Origin: Paenibacillus ferrarius | GTDB taxonomy: Bacteria > Bacillota > Bacilli > Paenibacillales > NBRC-103111 | Assembly: GCF_002027705.1 (NCBI RefSeq) | Contig: NZ_MBTG01000016.1 | Location: 1-64,000, forward strand | DNA length: 64,000 nt | Direction: 5' to 3' | In this document: positions 1 to 7,610 of the stretch, one piece after another | Numbering within the stretch: position 1 is the stretch's first letter | Layout: each line of letters starts with the position of its first letter | Notes under the pieces: model-generated | Told to the model about the DNA's origin: nothing | Seen by the model: the letters and a program-made list of their open reading frames with translations, nothing else | The model's database searches: none | Made by a program: the position numbers and the translations under genes

Positions 1-40
1 CAATGTCATTAAGTTAAGGCGCAGGGTTAAAATCAAAAAA

Positions 41-79
41 AGAGCAGGTTATCTGAAAAGATAGCCCGCTCTTTTTTTG
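41..79 (+). terminator. Hairpin with T-run at the left end of the IS
   Basis: An imperfect stem (AGAGC...GCTCT with an inner AGGTTATCT/AGATAGCCC pairing) is followed by seven T residues. It lies between the left inverted repeat and the transposase, where it would stop read-in transcription from outside promoters, a common feature of IS elements. Confidence 0.6.
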
Positions 80-158
80 CATGAAAAAGAAAAAAAGAAC
101 TTGACAAGCAGTTGAAAGTGTGTGGCGAAGCCCCTTGAAAAACGAGGAGGTTACGCCA

Positions 159-1481
159 ATGAATGAGTACGCGAATTCGCTAAAAGAAACGCTGACATCT
201 CTCATACGAGAAATGTCAGCGCTACCCGCACCATATGTCAAAAACCCCGAAAGAGATTTTACCCGAAAGAAAAAGCTGCCCTTTGAAACGGTTATGCAAC
301 TCCTGATCTCGATGGGCGGTAACAGCATCTATAAGGAACTCTTGGAGTCGCAGGGCTATGATGTAAACACCGCAACCACTTCTGCTTTTGTTCAGCAGAG
401 GAATAAAATCCTGCCGTCTGCTGTGGAATTCCTGTTTCACGAATTTACTCAATCGCATACGGATATCAAAGACTACCACGGGTATCGATTACTTGCGATT
501 GACGGTTCGGATTTACATATCGCAACGGACCCTGCCAACACGGACACCTATTTTCAAAGTCAACCGAACACGAAAGGCTACAACCTTTTGCATTTGAACG
601 CAGCCTATGACCTCTGCAACAGACTTTACGTGGATGCCATTGTTCAGCCGCGAAGATTGAGTAGCGAGGGAAGAGCACTTGCAGCTATGGTTGATCGTTC
701 CCCCATCAAAGGTAAAATCATTGTTATTTCCGATCGAGGCTATGAAAGTTACAACAATTTCGCGCATATTGAGCGCAAAGGATGGAACTACGTCATACGG
801 GTAAAGGATTTGGATTCCAATGGTATTCTTTCGGGCTTGCGTTTGCCCTCTAGCGGTTCGTTTGATATTGAAGTTCATCTGACACTCACAAAAAAACAAA
901 CCAAAGAGGTCAAGGCTCATCCCGAGATTTACAAGTTCATCCCTTCCAAGTCAACATTTGATTTTTTGGATTTGCATGAAAACTTGTATTACCCGATTTC
1001 CTTTCGGGTTGTTCGTTTCGTCCTGCCAAGTGGCGCCTATGAAACTGTCATCACGAATCTTTCTGCCGCAGATTTCCCACCCGATGAACTGGAGTCCATT
1101 TATAACATGCGATGGGGCATTGAAACCTCTTTCAGAGCGTTGAAATACACCGTCGGATTGACGAGTTTTCACGCAAAGAAACAAGAGTCCATCATCCAAG
1201 AGATTTTCGCAAGAATGATCATGTACAATTTCGCTGAAATGATGACCTCACACGTCGTCATTTCCCAAATGGATAAACGGCACCACTACCAAGTCAACTT
1301 CACGGTTGCCGTTCACGTTTGTAGATATTTCCTGCGTTCAAAAGATGATGAACCCCCGCCCGATGTTGAAGCGTTGATTCACAAAAACATTTTGCCGATT
1401 CGACCCATCCGCCCAGGACAGCAGAATACGCGCAAAATCCGCTATAAATCAGCTGTTAGCTTCGTCTACAGAGTAGCATAA
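159..1481 (+). CDS. IS4-family transposase
   Basis: A 440-residue DDE transposase that cuts and rejoins the ends of the surrounding element. The catalytic triad is visible: an Asp in LLAIDGSD, an Asp in VISDRGYESYN, and the Glu in YNMRWGIETSFRALK, which fits the IS4 signature Y-x2-R-x3-E-x6-K exactly. The frame could open earlier at 120, but GAGGAGG at 144-150 sits 8 bases before the ATG at 159, which decides the start. Length is typical for the family and no frameshift is seen. Upstream hairpin protection suggests it relies on a weak internal promoter. Confidence 0.9.
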   Translation: MNEYANSLKETLTSLIREMSALPAPYVKNPERDFTRKKKLPFETVMQLLISMGGNSIYKELLESQGYDVNTATTSAFVQQRNKILPSAVEFLFHEFTQSHTDIKDYHGYRLLAIDGSDLHIATDPANTDTYFQSQPNTKGYNLLHLNAAYDLCNRLYVDAIVQPRRLSSEGRALAAMVDRSPIKGKIIVISDRGYESYNNFAHIERKGWNYVIRVKDLDSNGILSGLRLPSSGSFDIEVHLTLTKKQTKEVKAHPEIYKFIPSKSTFDFLDLHENLYYPISFRVVRFVLPSGAYETVITNLSAADFPPDELESIYNMRWGIETSFRALKYTVGLTSFHAKKQESIIQEIFARMIMYNFAEMMTSHVVISQMDKRHHYQVNFTVAVHVCRYFLRSKDDEPPPDVEALIHKNILPIRPIRPGQQNTRKIRYKSAVSFVYRVA

Positions 1482-1563
1482 ATCGTTTAACAAGACCATT
1501 TTTTTAGCGGATATTCCATCCGTTTGTTTGCTGTGCGCTTTTTTCCTTGTTTGCATAAAAAAC

Positions 1564-1594
1564 AAACGGCACAGGGATTTTTCCCATGCCGTTT
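1564..1594 (+). terminator. Hairpin after the transposase
   Basis: The arms AAACGGCACAGGGA and TCCCATGCCGTTT pair with one mismatch around a TTTT loop and end in a short T-run. It lies inside the right end of the IS and probably ends transposase transcription and blocks antisense read-in. Confidence 0.6.
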
Positions 1595-1733
1595 TCGGAT
1601 TCATCTTTATTCCGTATTTTGTCTTTGAACTTATCTTAATGACATTGCGCTTATGGCCATTCCTTTTCTGTCTGGATTGTAAGGGCCATCTGGAGGATGG
1701 GCTTTCCCTGACAAACTGCCCTCCTCTAGGAAT

Positions 1734-1915
1734 GGGAACTACAGTACGCTATTCAGCGGAAATAACGGCTAAATAGGCATGAAAGGGAACTGGAGTACGC
1801 TATTTCCCCAAAAAAAGCCTGAGAACGTGGGAAAACCACGATATAGCGGATCCTAGTTCCGTTTGGATTACAATCAGGGGCATTTCGAGCGAAATAGCGG
1901 ACCCTAGTTCCGTTT
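1734..1915 (+). repeat. Four-copy intergenic repeat, two copies in each orientation
   Basis: The gene-free stretch 1648-1985 holds GGGAACTACAGTACGCTATT (1734-1753) and GGGAACTGGAGTACGCTATT (1785-1804), then the reverse-oriented forms TAGCGGATCCTAGTTCCG (within 1842-1864) and TAGCGGACCCTAGTTCCG (within 1892-1915). The two halves can pair to make large hairpins. A related unit starting GAGCGAAATAG recurs at 31555. This looks like a non-coding dispersed repeat family. Apart from these repeats and the terminator that follows, nothing else is seen in this stretch. Confidence 0.7.
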
Positions 1916-1946
1916 CGTTGGTGATGGGCGCCGCTCTATACATAAA

Positions 1947-1983
1947 AGAAGGATGAAAGAGCGCCGCGCTCCTTCATCCTTCT
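1947..1983 (-). terminator. Terminator of the siderophore transport operon
   Basis: AGAAGGATGAA...TTCATCCTTCT forms a long stem with GAGCGC/GCGCTC inside, starting just past the stop codon of the ATPase gene. On the minus strand it is followed by TTTTAT. Confidence 0.75.
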
Positions 1984-1985
1984 TC

Positions 1986-2786
1986 TCAGTTCACTTTCAG
2001 CATCCGGCCTTTGCCGTGTGGAATGACCATCGGCGTCCCGAACAGCGGATCTTTGGCAACCACGCTCTCCATATTGAACACCGATGAGATCATCGCTTCA
2101 TTCACGATGTCTTCAGGATGACCTGAAGCCCATACTTTCTGCTCTTTGATGGCGACCATATGATGCGCATAACGGCATGCCAAGTTAATGTCGTGCAAAA
2201 CCATGACGATGGTACGGTTCTCGTTCTGGTTGAGCTCGAACAGCAGGTCGAGGACATCAACTTGGTGGGTTAAGTCCAGATACGTTGTTGGCTCATCCAA
2301 CAGGATTGTGTCTGTGCCTTGCGCCAATGTCATTGCGATCCAGGCTCTTTGCCGTTGTCCGCCGGACAGGGAATCTACCGTTCTCTCCGACAAATCCGCG
2401 ATACCGGTGGATTCCAGTGCCATGCGCACCATGCGCTCATCCTCCTGCGACCACTGCTGGAGCCAGGATTGGTACGGGTATCTTCCCTGCTTAACCAGCT
2501 GCAGCACCGTTAAGCCTTCGGGAGCTATAGGACCCTGCGGCAGGATGGCTAAACGCTTCGCGATCTCCTTCGTGGAGAGCTTGGCGATTTCGTGGCTATC
2601 CAGCAAGATGGAACCCTCTTTGGGCTTCAACAGACGAGCCAAAGAGCGAAGCAAGGTGGACTTGCCGCAGCCGTTGCTGCCCACGAAAACGGTCACTTTT
2701 CCTTTTGGGATCGTCAGATTCAGTTCATTAAATATTAAGGTATCTCCATAGGTAAGACGAAGATCTTTGGCTTCCATGGCAATCAT
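1986..2786 (-). CDS. Iron-siderophore ABC transporter ATPase (FecE/FhuC type)
   Basis: A 266-residue cytoplasmic ATPase that powers uptake of a ferric siderophore. Walker A GSNGCGKST is at residues 36-44, the signature LSGGQ at 140-144, and Walker B TILLDE at 160-165, followed by the D-loop and a switch His in MVLHDINLA. Length and motifs fit the FecE/FhuC/YusV group closely. GGGGAGAGG precedes the ATG at good distance. It is the last gene of an operon with two FecCD permeases (26-base gap). Regulation is expected through the Fur boxes upstream of the first permease gene. The exact siderophore cannot be read from sequence. Confidence 0.93.
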   Translation of the reverse strand: MIAMEAKDLRLTYGDTLIFNELNLTIPKGKVTVFVGSNGCGKSTLLRSLARLLKPKEGSILLDSHEIAKLSTKEIAKRLAILPQGPIAPEGLTVLQLVKQGRYPYQSWLQQWSQEDERMVRMALESTGIADLSERTVDSLSGGQRQRAWIAMTLAQGTDTILLDEPTTYLDLTHQVDVLDLLFELNQNENRTIVMVLHDINLACRYAHHMVAIKEQKVWASGHPEDIVNEAMISSVFNMESVVAKDPLFGTPMVIPHGKGRMLKVN

Positions 2787-2812
2787 GGTACCCTCTCCCC
2801 TTTATGTTCAAA

Positions 2813-3853
2813 TTAGTGATGGCGATGGCGATAAAGCAAGTACACAAAGAAGGGGGCACCGACGGCAGCCGTAAACACGCCTGCCGGAATATCCAATGGT
2901 GTAAAGGCCGTACGACCAATCCAATCGGCAAGAAGTAGAATTAAGGAGCCTAACAGCGCCGAGACAGGTAGCACTCCGCCGAAAGCAGGGCCTACCAGCT
3001 TGCGGGCAATATGCGGAGCCATCAGTCCGATGAAGGCGATCGCTCCGCCAATCGAAACCGCGGCGCCGGCTAGCGCAACGGAGATAAGAAGCAGAATGAG
3101 GCGATGCCTTTGTACACGGCTGCCAACTCCGGCCGCCATATCATCGCCAAGCTCTTGAACATTCACATGCCGTGTGTACAAAAAGGCAAGCGGCATTAAA
3201 ATCAGCGTCCAAGGAAGCAGCGGAACAACATCTTTGGCCCAGGATGTGCCGTAGATGCTGCCTGACATGAACGTCAAGGACTTCTGCGCGAGAATGTACG
3301 GCGCCGAAATGAGCAGCATATAGGTCAAAGCGGTGAACGCCGCGGTCATCCCAATCCCGATTAAGACGAGACGAAGCGGCGCTACGCCTCTTTTCCACGC
3401 CATCGCATAGATCAGCAGCGTCGAGACGAAAGCTCCTAGAATCGCGCCGATCGGCAGGAGGTGAATGCTCACTGTCCCTGCGAAGAAATAAAAGAAAGAT
3501 ACGGCGCCGAGTGTCGCGCCGCCAGTGATGCCCACGATATCCGGAGAAGCCAGCGGATTGCGGATCATCCCTTGCAGAATCGCTCCCGAAACGGCAAGCG
3601 ACGAACCGACGAGAATCGCAACGACGATGCGCGGCAGCCGCAATTTATTAATAACGACCGTATGGGAGCTGTCATTGCCAATATGGAGCAGCACTTTCAG
3701 TACGTCCAGCGGCGGAATTTTGAGACTTCCGCTGCTTAGGCTGATCACCGCGACAACAAGCAGGAGCACGGTAAGCAGGAGCGTCACCCAAACGACTTTC
3801 CGGCTGATTAAGTAAGAGAAGCTTCTGTTTCTGACCGAGAAAAACTTGCTCAT
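2813..3853 (-). CDS. FecCD-family siderophore permease, second subunit
   Basis: A 346-residue membrane protein of the BtuC/FecCD fold, with about nine to ten hydrophobic segments. Family hallmarks seen are RLPRIVVAILVGSSLAVSGA near residue 70, NPLASPDIVGI near 100 and GLMAPHIARKLVG in the last third, the region that contacts the ATPase. Its ATG overlaps the stop of the preceding permease as ATGA, so the two are translationally coupled and probably form a heterodimer. AAAGGAGG precedes the start. The short basic C-terminus (YRHRHH) is typical. Confidence 0.92.
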   Translation of the reverse strand: MSKFFSVRNRSFSYLISRKVVWVTLLLTVLLLVVAVISLSSGSLKIPPLDVLKVLLHIGNDSSHTVVINKLRLPRIVVAILVGSSLAVSGAILQGMIRNPLASPDIVGITGGATLGAVSFFYFFAGTVSIHLLPIGAILGAFVSTLLIYAMAWKRGVAPLRLVLIGIGMTAAFTALTYMLLISAPYILAQKSLTFMSGSIYGTSWAKDVVPLLPWTLILMPLAFLYTRHVNVQELGDDMAAGVGSRVQRHRLILLLISVALAGAAVSIGGAIAFIGLMAPHIARKLVGPAFGGVLPVSALLGSLILLLADWIGRTAFTPLDIPAGVFTAAVGAPFFVYLLYRHRHH

Positions 3854-4860
3854 TTGGTTTCGCCTCCTTTTCGCGCGATATAAACGAAGAAAGGCACACC
3901 GATAATTGCCGTCATGACCCCAACAGGCACTTCCTTCGGCATAGCAATAAAGCGGGCGCCAATATCCGCAAGAAGCAGGAGCAATGCGCCCAGAACCGCA
4001 CTATAGGGAACAATCCAGCGATAATCCGTTCCAACCAGATATCGTGAAATATGCGGAATAATGATCCCGATGAAAGCGATGGGCCCGGCCACGGCCACGG
4101 AGCCTCCTGCAAGAATGATAATGATGACAGCCGCGACGCACTTAATATACGCCGTATTTTGCCCAAGACCGGTGGCTACATCTTCTCCCATGCTCAGTAC
4201 GTTGATATGCCGAGACATGACAACAGCAAGAAGCAGAGCGCCAATCATATAAGGATATACGGCATTCAGCATGCTGAGCTCTCGTCCAGCTACAGATCCA
4301 ACTAACCAGAATAACGTCTGTTCAAAAACTTTGCCGTTCGTTAATTGAATGCCCTGCGTCAAGGAGGAGAAGAAGGCGGTCATTGCTGATCCGGCCAGTG
4401 TAATTTTGATTGGCGTCATCCCATCTTTCCCCAGAGAGCCGATGCCATAAACCGCACCTGCACTAACAGCAGCTCCAAGGAAAGCGATCCACGTCAATCC
4501 AATGAGGGAGACATCCCCAAACCAAGAAATTGTACATACGATGAAAAAAGCGGCCCCGGCATTTACCCCAAATATACTTGGAGAAGCCAGCGGATTCCGC
4601 GTCACAGCCTGCATATAAGCCCCTGCCACAGCAAGAGCTGAACCTACGGTTGCAGCGATCAGAGCGCGAGGCACGCGGGCACTTTTTATAATAAGATGCT
4701 CGTTCGATCCATTAAAAGATGTGTAAGCTTCCAAGACACTCCTGAGTGGAATTTTGGTAACGCCAAAAATAACACTGCAAGCCATTGCGATTAAAACCAG
4801 TATGAAAAAGACCACTAAGCCTATCCATTTGAACTGTTTGGTAAAAATGCCAGTTGTCAT
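3850..4860 (-). CDS. FecCD-family siderophore permease, first subunit
   Basis: A 336-residue multi-pass permease of the FecCD family. Motifs seen: ARVPRALIAATVGSALAVAG in the first third, NPLASPSIFGVNAGA, and IAFIGIIIPHISRYLVG for ATPase coupling. It is the first gene of a three-gene minus-strand operon (permease, permease, ATPase). GGAG lies 9 bases before the ATG. The operon is divergent from the binding-protein gene at 5058, and two Fur-type boxes lie in the shared intergenic region, so both sides should respond to iron. Confidence 0.92.
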   Translation of the reverse strand: MTTGIFTKQFKWIGLVVFFILVLIAMACSVIFGVTKIPLRSVLEAYTSFNGSNEHLIIKSARVPRALIAATVGSALAVAGAYMQAVTRNPLASPSIFGVNAGAAFFIVCTISWFGDVSLIGLTWIAFLGAAVSAGAVYGIGSLGKDGMTPIKITLAGSAMTAFFSSLTQGIQLTNGKVFEQTLFWLVGSVAGRELSMLNAVYPYMIGALLLAVVMSRHINVLSMGEDVATGLGQNTAYIKCVAAVIIIILAGGSVAVAGPIAFIGIIIPHISRYLVGTDYRWIVPYSAVLGALLLLLADIGARFIAMPKEVPVGVMTAIIGVPFFVYIARKGGETK

Positions 4861-4941
4861 CCAAATCTACTCCGCCCACTATGTATAGTTACTTTGACAA
4901 GTTGATTTTATTATTGTAGGAGACCTCCTGAATGATGTCAA

Positions 4942-4956
4942 TGATTATGAATATCA
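4942..4956 (-). promoter_or_regulatory. fur box: Fur box facing the permease operon
   Basis: TGATTATGAATATCA matches 12 of the 14 fixed positions of the Bacillus 7-1-7 Fur site TGATAATnATTATCA. It lies 82-96 bases before the permease ATG, where a minus-strand promoter is expected. Confidence 0.7.
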
Positions 4957-4969
4957 TTTTCAATAAAAC

Positions 4970-5026
4970 TTGACACCTCGTCAATAAAAGTATTATATTT
5001 ATTCACGTGAATGATAATCATTATCA
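4970..5026 (+). promoter_or_regulatory. fur box: Promoter and perfect Fur box of the siderophore-binding protein gene
   Basis: A TTGACA (4970-4975) and TATATT (4994-4999) pair with an 18-base spacer forms a strong promoter. TGATAATCATTATCA at 5012-5026 is a perfect 7-1-7 Fur box at the predicted transcription start, where bound Fur would block RNA polymerase when iron is plentiful. Confidence 0.85.
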
Positions 5027-5057
5027 ACATAAATGTTTTAGGGGGATATTATACATC

Positions 5058-6041
5058 ATGTTTACGAGCAAAAAGAAAACCCGTTTCGCGAAATTAATTA
5101 CGGCAGCACTTGCGGTTTCTCTACTTCTTGTTGGCTGTGGTCAGAAAGCTGTCGAAGACAACAAAGATGCCAAATCGGCAACGCCAGCCGTCGAGGAAAC
5201 ACGCACCATTAAACACGCAATGGGTGAAACACAAATCAAAGGAACTCCAAAACGCGTGGTGATCCTGACCAATGAAGGAACAGAAGCTTTGCTTGCTCTT
5301 GGCATTAAGCCTGTCGGCGCAGTAAAGTCCTTCACAGGAAACCCATGGTATGATCATATTAAAGCCGATATGGAAGGCGTAACGGTGCTCGGTGAAGAGT
5401 CACAACCGAACGTGGAGCTCATCGCCGGACTTAAACCAGACCTTATTATCGGTAACAAGCTGCGTCAGGAAAAAATTTATGACCAGTTGAAAGCTATCGC
5501 GCCAACCGTTTTCTCTGAAACCCTGCGTGGCGAATGGAAAGCGAACTTCTCTCTGTATGCGGATGCTTTGAATAAAAAAACAGAAGGCGTCAAAATCATT
5601 GCTGATTTCGACAAGAAAATCGAAGATTTCAAACAAAAAGCAGGTCCTAAGCTTCAAGAGAAAGTGTCCGTTGTCCGTTTCATGGGCGGCAGAACACGTA
5701 TCTACCTAGCTGATACTTTCACTGGCATCATTTTCAAACAAATCGGAATTGCACGCCCGGCAACCAACTATAAAGATACTTTCGTAGAAGAAATCACCAA
5801 AGAGCGCATCCCTGAAGTTGATGCTGACATGATGCTTTACTTCACGTATGAAATCGGAGATGGCAAAGGAAACAAACAAGCGGAAGACTTCATGAAAGAT
5901 CCGCTATGGCAGAACCTCAGCGTTGTGAAGAAAGGCAAAGCTATTCAAGTTAGCGATGCGATCTTCAATACCGCAGGCGGCGTACGCGCAGCTAATTTAA
6001 TGGTAGATGAGCTTTACAAAATCTATGGTCTTCAAAAGTAA
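5058..6041 (+). CDS. Fe(III)-siderophore-binding lipoprotein
   Basis: A 327-residue lipoprotein that captures ferric siderophore outside the membrane for the divergent permease/ATPase operon. The N-terminus has a basic stretch, a hydrophobic segment and the lipobox LLVGC with the acylated Cys27. The rest is the periplasmic-binding fold of the FhuD/FeuA/YfiY group: RVVILTNEGTEALLALGIKPVG, then PNVELIAGLKPDLIIG. AGGGGG lies before the ATG at 5058; the frame is open from 5007 but that extension would overlap the Fur box and lacks a ribosome site. The ligand is not identifiable from sequence. Confidence 0.92.
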   Translation: MFTSKKKTRFAKLITAALAVSLLLVGCGQKAVEDNKDAKSATPAVEETRTIKHAMGETQIKGTPKRVVILTNEGTEALLALGIKPVGAVKSFTGNPWYDHIKADMEGVTVLGEESQPNVELIAGLKPDLIIGNKLRQEKIYDQLKAIAPTVFSETLRGEWKANFSLYADALNKKTEGVKIIADFDKKIEDFKQKAGPKLQEKVSVVRFMGGRTRIYLADTFTGIIFKQIGIARPATNYKDTFVEEITKERIPEVDADMMLYFTYEIGDGKGNKQAEDFMKDPLWQNLSVVKKGKAIQVSDAIFNTAGGVRAANLMVDELYKIYGLQK

Positions 6042-6052
6042 TTGACAATAGG

Positions 6053-6095
6053 AAGCAGCCCTCACGTAGTAATTCTACATGAGGGCTGCTTTTTT
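6053..6095 (+). terminator. Terminator of the binding-protein gene
   Basis: The arms AGCAGCCCTCA and TGAGGGCTGCT pair, with an inner GTAG/CTAC stem, followed by a T-run. It lies 11 bases past the stop codon. Confidence 0.9.
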
Positions 6096-6129
6096 CTGTG
6101 GTAAGAGTGTTGTGCGAGTTGGCGATAAA

Positions 6130-6307
6130 CCTGCGATTATGCATCTTTTTATCTTAAAATGCGCTTAATCTCCTGTATTCCTGCAAAAGTACAGGTATTT
6201 TGACCTCATTTTAAATAAAGGGAGAAAATCTCTTGAAATTCCTGCATAATCGCAGGTATTTCATCATTTCCAACGATTTCGCCGAGGAAAACCTGCACTT
6301 TCGCAGG
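6130..6307 (+). repeat. Array of four CCTGC-N6-GCAGG palindromes (copy 1)
   Basis: The gene-free stretch 6096-6369 holds four 16-base units at 6130, 6180, 6241 and 6292: CCTGCGATTATGCATC, CCTGCAAAAGTACAGG, CCTGCATAATCGCAGG and CCTGCACTTTCGCAGG. Spacing is 50, 61 and 51 bases. An inverted copy of the whole array with the same spacing lies at 52446-52623. No frame, promoter or terminator explains it. Confidence 0.8.
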
Positions 6308-6369
6308 TTTTCGGCTATTTTCAACACCTATTGAGGCAGTCCCCCTCCTTTTCGCTCCCCTCATCGTCC

Positions 6370-6909
6370 TCAGTTAGGCGCAACCTCTTCTGCCCATTGG
6401 CTGGTCCAATAGGTTGCAGGCACGCTGCCTGTTTGTACATATCCCGTTAGTCCCTCGGTGTGCATATACTGGCCATTGGCCCGATTCTTGTATCGCTTGT
6501 AACCGGAGACAACCTCCTCTGTCCAGTTGCTTGTGGTATCCGTCTCGGCTGCGTTGCTGTACTCCACATTCCCTGACGCTCCTGCAATCATGTAATTTCC
6601 GGTCCAACGGTTTTTGAAACGAATATAGCCGTCTGCCGTCATCTCTTTGGTCCACTGTGAGCTCCAGTAGGTTGCCGGGACTGTGCCATATTGCACTTTG
6701 CCTGCTTGCTGCTCGATATGCATATATTCGCCGGTTTGGTGGTTCTTGAACCGATAGTAGGGCTCTGGGTAGCCTCCGTCCTTTTTCCACACTCTTACAT
6801 AATCGACATTCCACTGTTTGGGAAAAGTAGCATTGTGAACGCCAGAACCTGCGTCCGTATACAGGTTCAAATTGGCCCCCGGCGGCTGCGGTAAGGCCGA
6901 AAAACAGCC
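6370..6909 (-). pseudogene. 3' remnant of a GH16-type glycanase gene with a three-repeat C-terminal domain
   Basis: The open stretch encodes a piece typical of the end of a GH16 (laminarinase/agarase-type) catalytic domain (PPGANLNLYTDAGSG, then WNVDYVRVWKK). About 130 residues follow, made of three similar blocks containing YYRFKNHQTGEYMH, YIRFKNRWTGNYM and YKRYKNRANGQYMH, each ending with a W-T-E/S-Q-W element. These look like beta-trefoil carbohydrate-binding repeats. There is no ATG or ribosome site; an in-frame TAG lies at 6910-6912 and nothing upstream resembles the missing catalytic core or a signal peptide. It is most likely a 5'-deleted gene left by a rearrangement next to the palindrome array. 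Confidence 0.65.
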
Positions 6910-6952
6910 CTATCATCCCCGACTTAGACTGCGCAACGCTGGTACTAATGCG

Positions 6953-6991
6953 CAAAAAAGCTACCCTCACTCCAAAGCAGAGTAGGTAGCT
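6953..6991 (-). terminator. Terminator after the ribbon-helix-helix gene
   Basis: On the minus strand AGCTACC...GGTAGCT closes a hairpin that is followed by TTTTTT. It begins 24 bases past the stop of the gene at 7015. Confidence 0.75.
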
Positions 6992-7014
6992 CCATTTTCA
7001 AACTATTCAACTGC

Positions 7015-7425
7015 CTATCCAGTACTCTTTCCTGGTTTATCCCCGATCAGTCCCAACAAAAACATTTGTGAAAAAGCAAAGCCGCCGTACGTTTTGGTTA
7101 CAATCGAAGGTATGGTCAGATCATTCTCCAGATAGATGGATAAAATGAGCTGCGTGAACTCCTTCTGGTTCGTTAAGGAGTATTCCTGCAATTGCTTCGC
7201 AAAGTCTTTGCTGACTTGCCCTCTTCCCCCAAGTGATTGCTGCAGCTCATACCCAGCCAGATAGAGAGCAGCAGCTACCGCTTCATCCGTCTTCCGATGT
7301 TCAGTCACATAGTTTGAAATCCAATCGCGTACAAGGGACGATGTATCTTTATTGTTTTCTTTGGCGGCAGCTTGAAAGCTCTCTTTCAATTCTGTTGATA
7401 AACGAATGTGTAAATTCGTATCCAT
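7015..7425 (-). CDS. Small protein with an N-terminal ribbon-helix-helix-like segment
   Basis: A 136-residue protein not recognised as a named family. Residues 1-45 (MDTNLHIRLSTELKESF, then a helix and SSLVRDWISNYV) have the pattern of an Arc/CopG ribbon-helix-helix DNA-binding domain. The remaining ~90 residues are mixed helix, ending in a hydrophobic stretch (GGFAFSQMFLLGLIG) that could pack or touch a membrane. The frame opens at 7434, but GGAGGT touches that ATG; the second ATG (7425) is 9 bases away and was preferred. It has its own promoter and terminator, so it is an independent single-gene unit. A transcription regulator or the antitoxin-like half of a lost pair are both possible. Confidence 0.6.
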   Translation of the reverse strand: MDTNLHIRLSTELKESFQAAAKENNKDTSSLVRDWISNYVTEHRKTDEAVAAALYLAGYELQQSLGGRGQVSKDFAKQLQEYSLTNQKEFTQLILSIYLENDLTIPSIVTKTYGGFAFSQMFLLGLIGDKPGKSTG

Positions 7426-7456
7426 TTCGCTCATACCTCCAATAAAGGATAAGCGT

Positions 7457-7486
7457 AGTGTACTATTCCAGTAAACACAATGTCAA
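7457..7486 (-). promoter_or_regulatory. Promoter of the ribbon-helix-helix gene
   Basis: On the minus strand TTGACA (7481-7486) and TACACT (7457-7462) are separated by 18 bases. The spacer carries a small inverted repeat (TACT-N5-AGTA) that could be an autoregulatory operator. Confidence 0.55.
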
Positions 7487-7610
7487 CACAACGTGGATAC
7501 ATATAAAATACAGCCTGTGCGCGATAGCCGCCCTTGCTCTTATCCGCCGCTTTTTGAAACACGAAGCTGGATGTTTCGGACCAGTACCCGGCAAGCTAAT
7601 TTGCCAAACA

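Larger units (their letters stand above)
1..1647 (+). mobile_element. IS4-family insertion sequence
   Basis: The first 18 bases of the window and bases 1630-1647 are inverted copies of each other, matching at 17 of 18 positions (left end CAATGTCATTAAGTTAAG). They enclose one transposase gene and two hairpins that would block outside transcription, one near each end. The size of about 1.65 kb is normal for IS4 elements. The left end lies exactly at the window edge, so the flanking target duplication cannot be tested. The intact frame and near-perfect ends suggest a recent, possibly active copy. The family call rests on the transposase motifs; the named member is not known to me. Confidence 0.88.

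Noticed and set aside
1528-1776. Open frame of 82 codons after the transposase
   Set aside because: It runs through the IS right end and its inverted repeat, has no ribosome site and no recognisable protein pattern.
6130-6307. Regularly spaced palindromes as a CRISPR array
   Set aside because: Units are only 16 bases with variable centres, just four copies, uneven spacing and no cas genes nearby.
6374-6970. 198-codon minus-strand frame overlapping the GH16 remnant
   Set aside because: Its protein is rich in Arg/Gln/Cys like an out-of-frame translation, while the other frame shows clear GH16 and repeat motifs.
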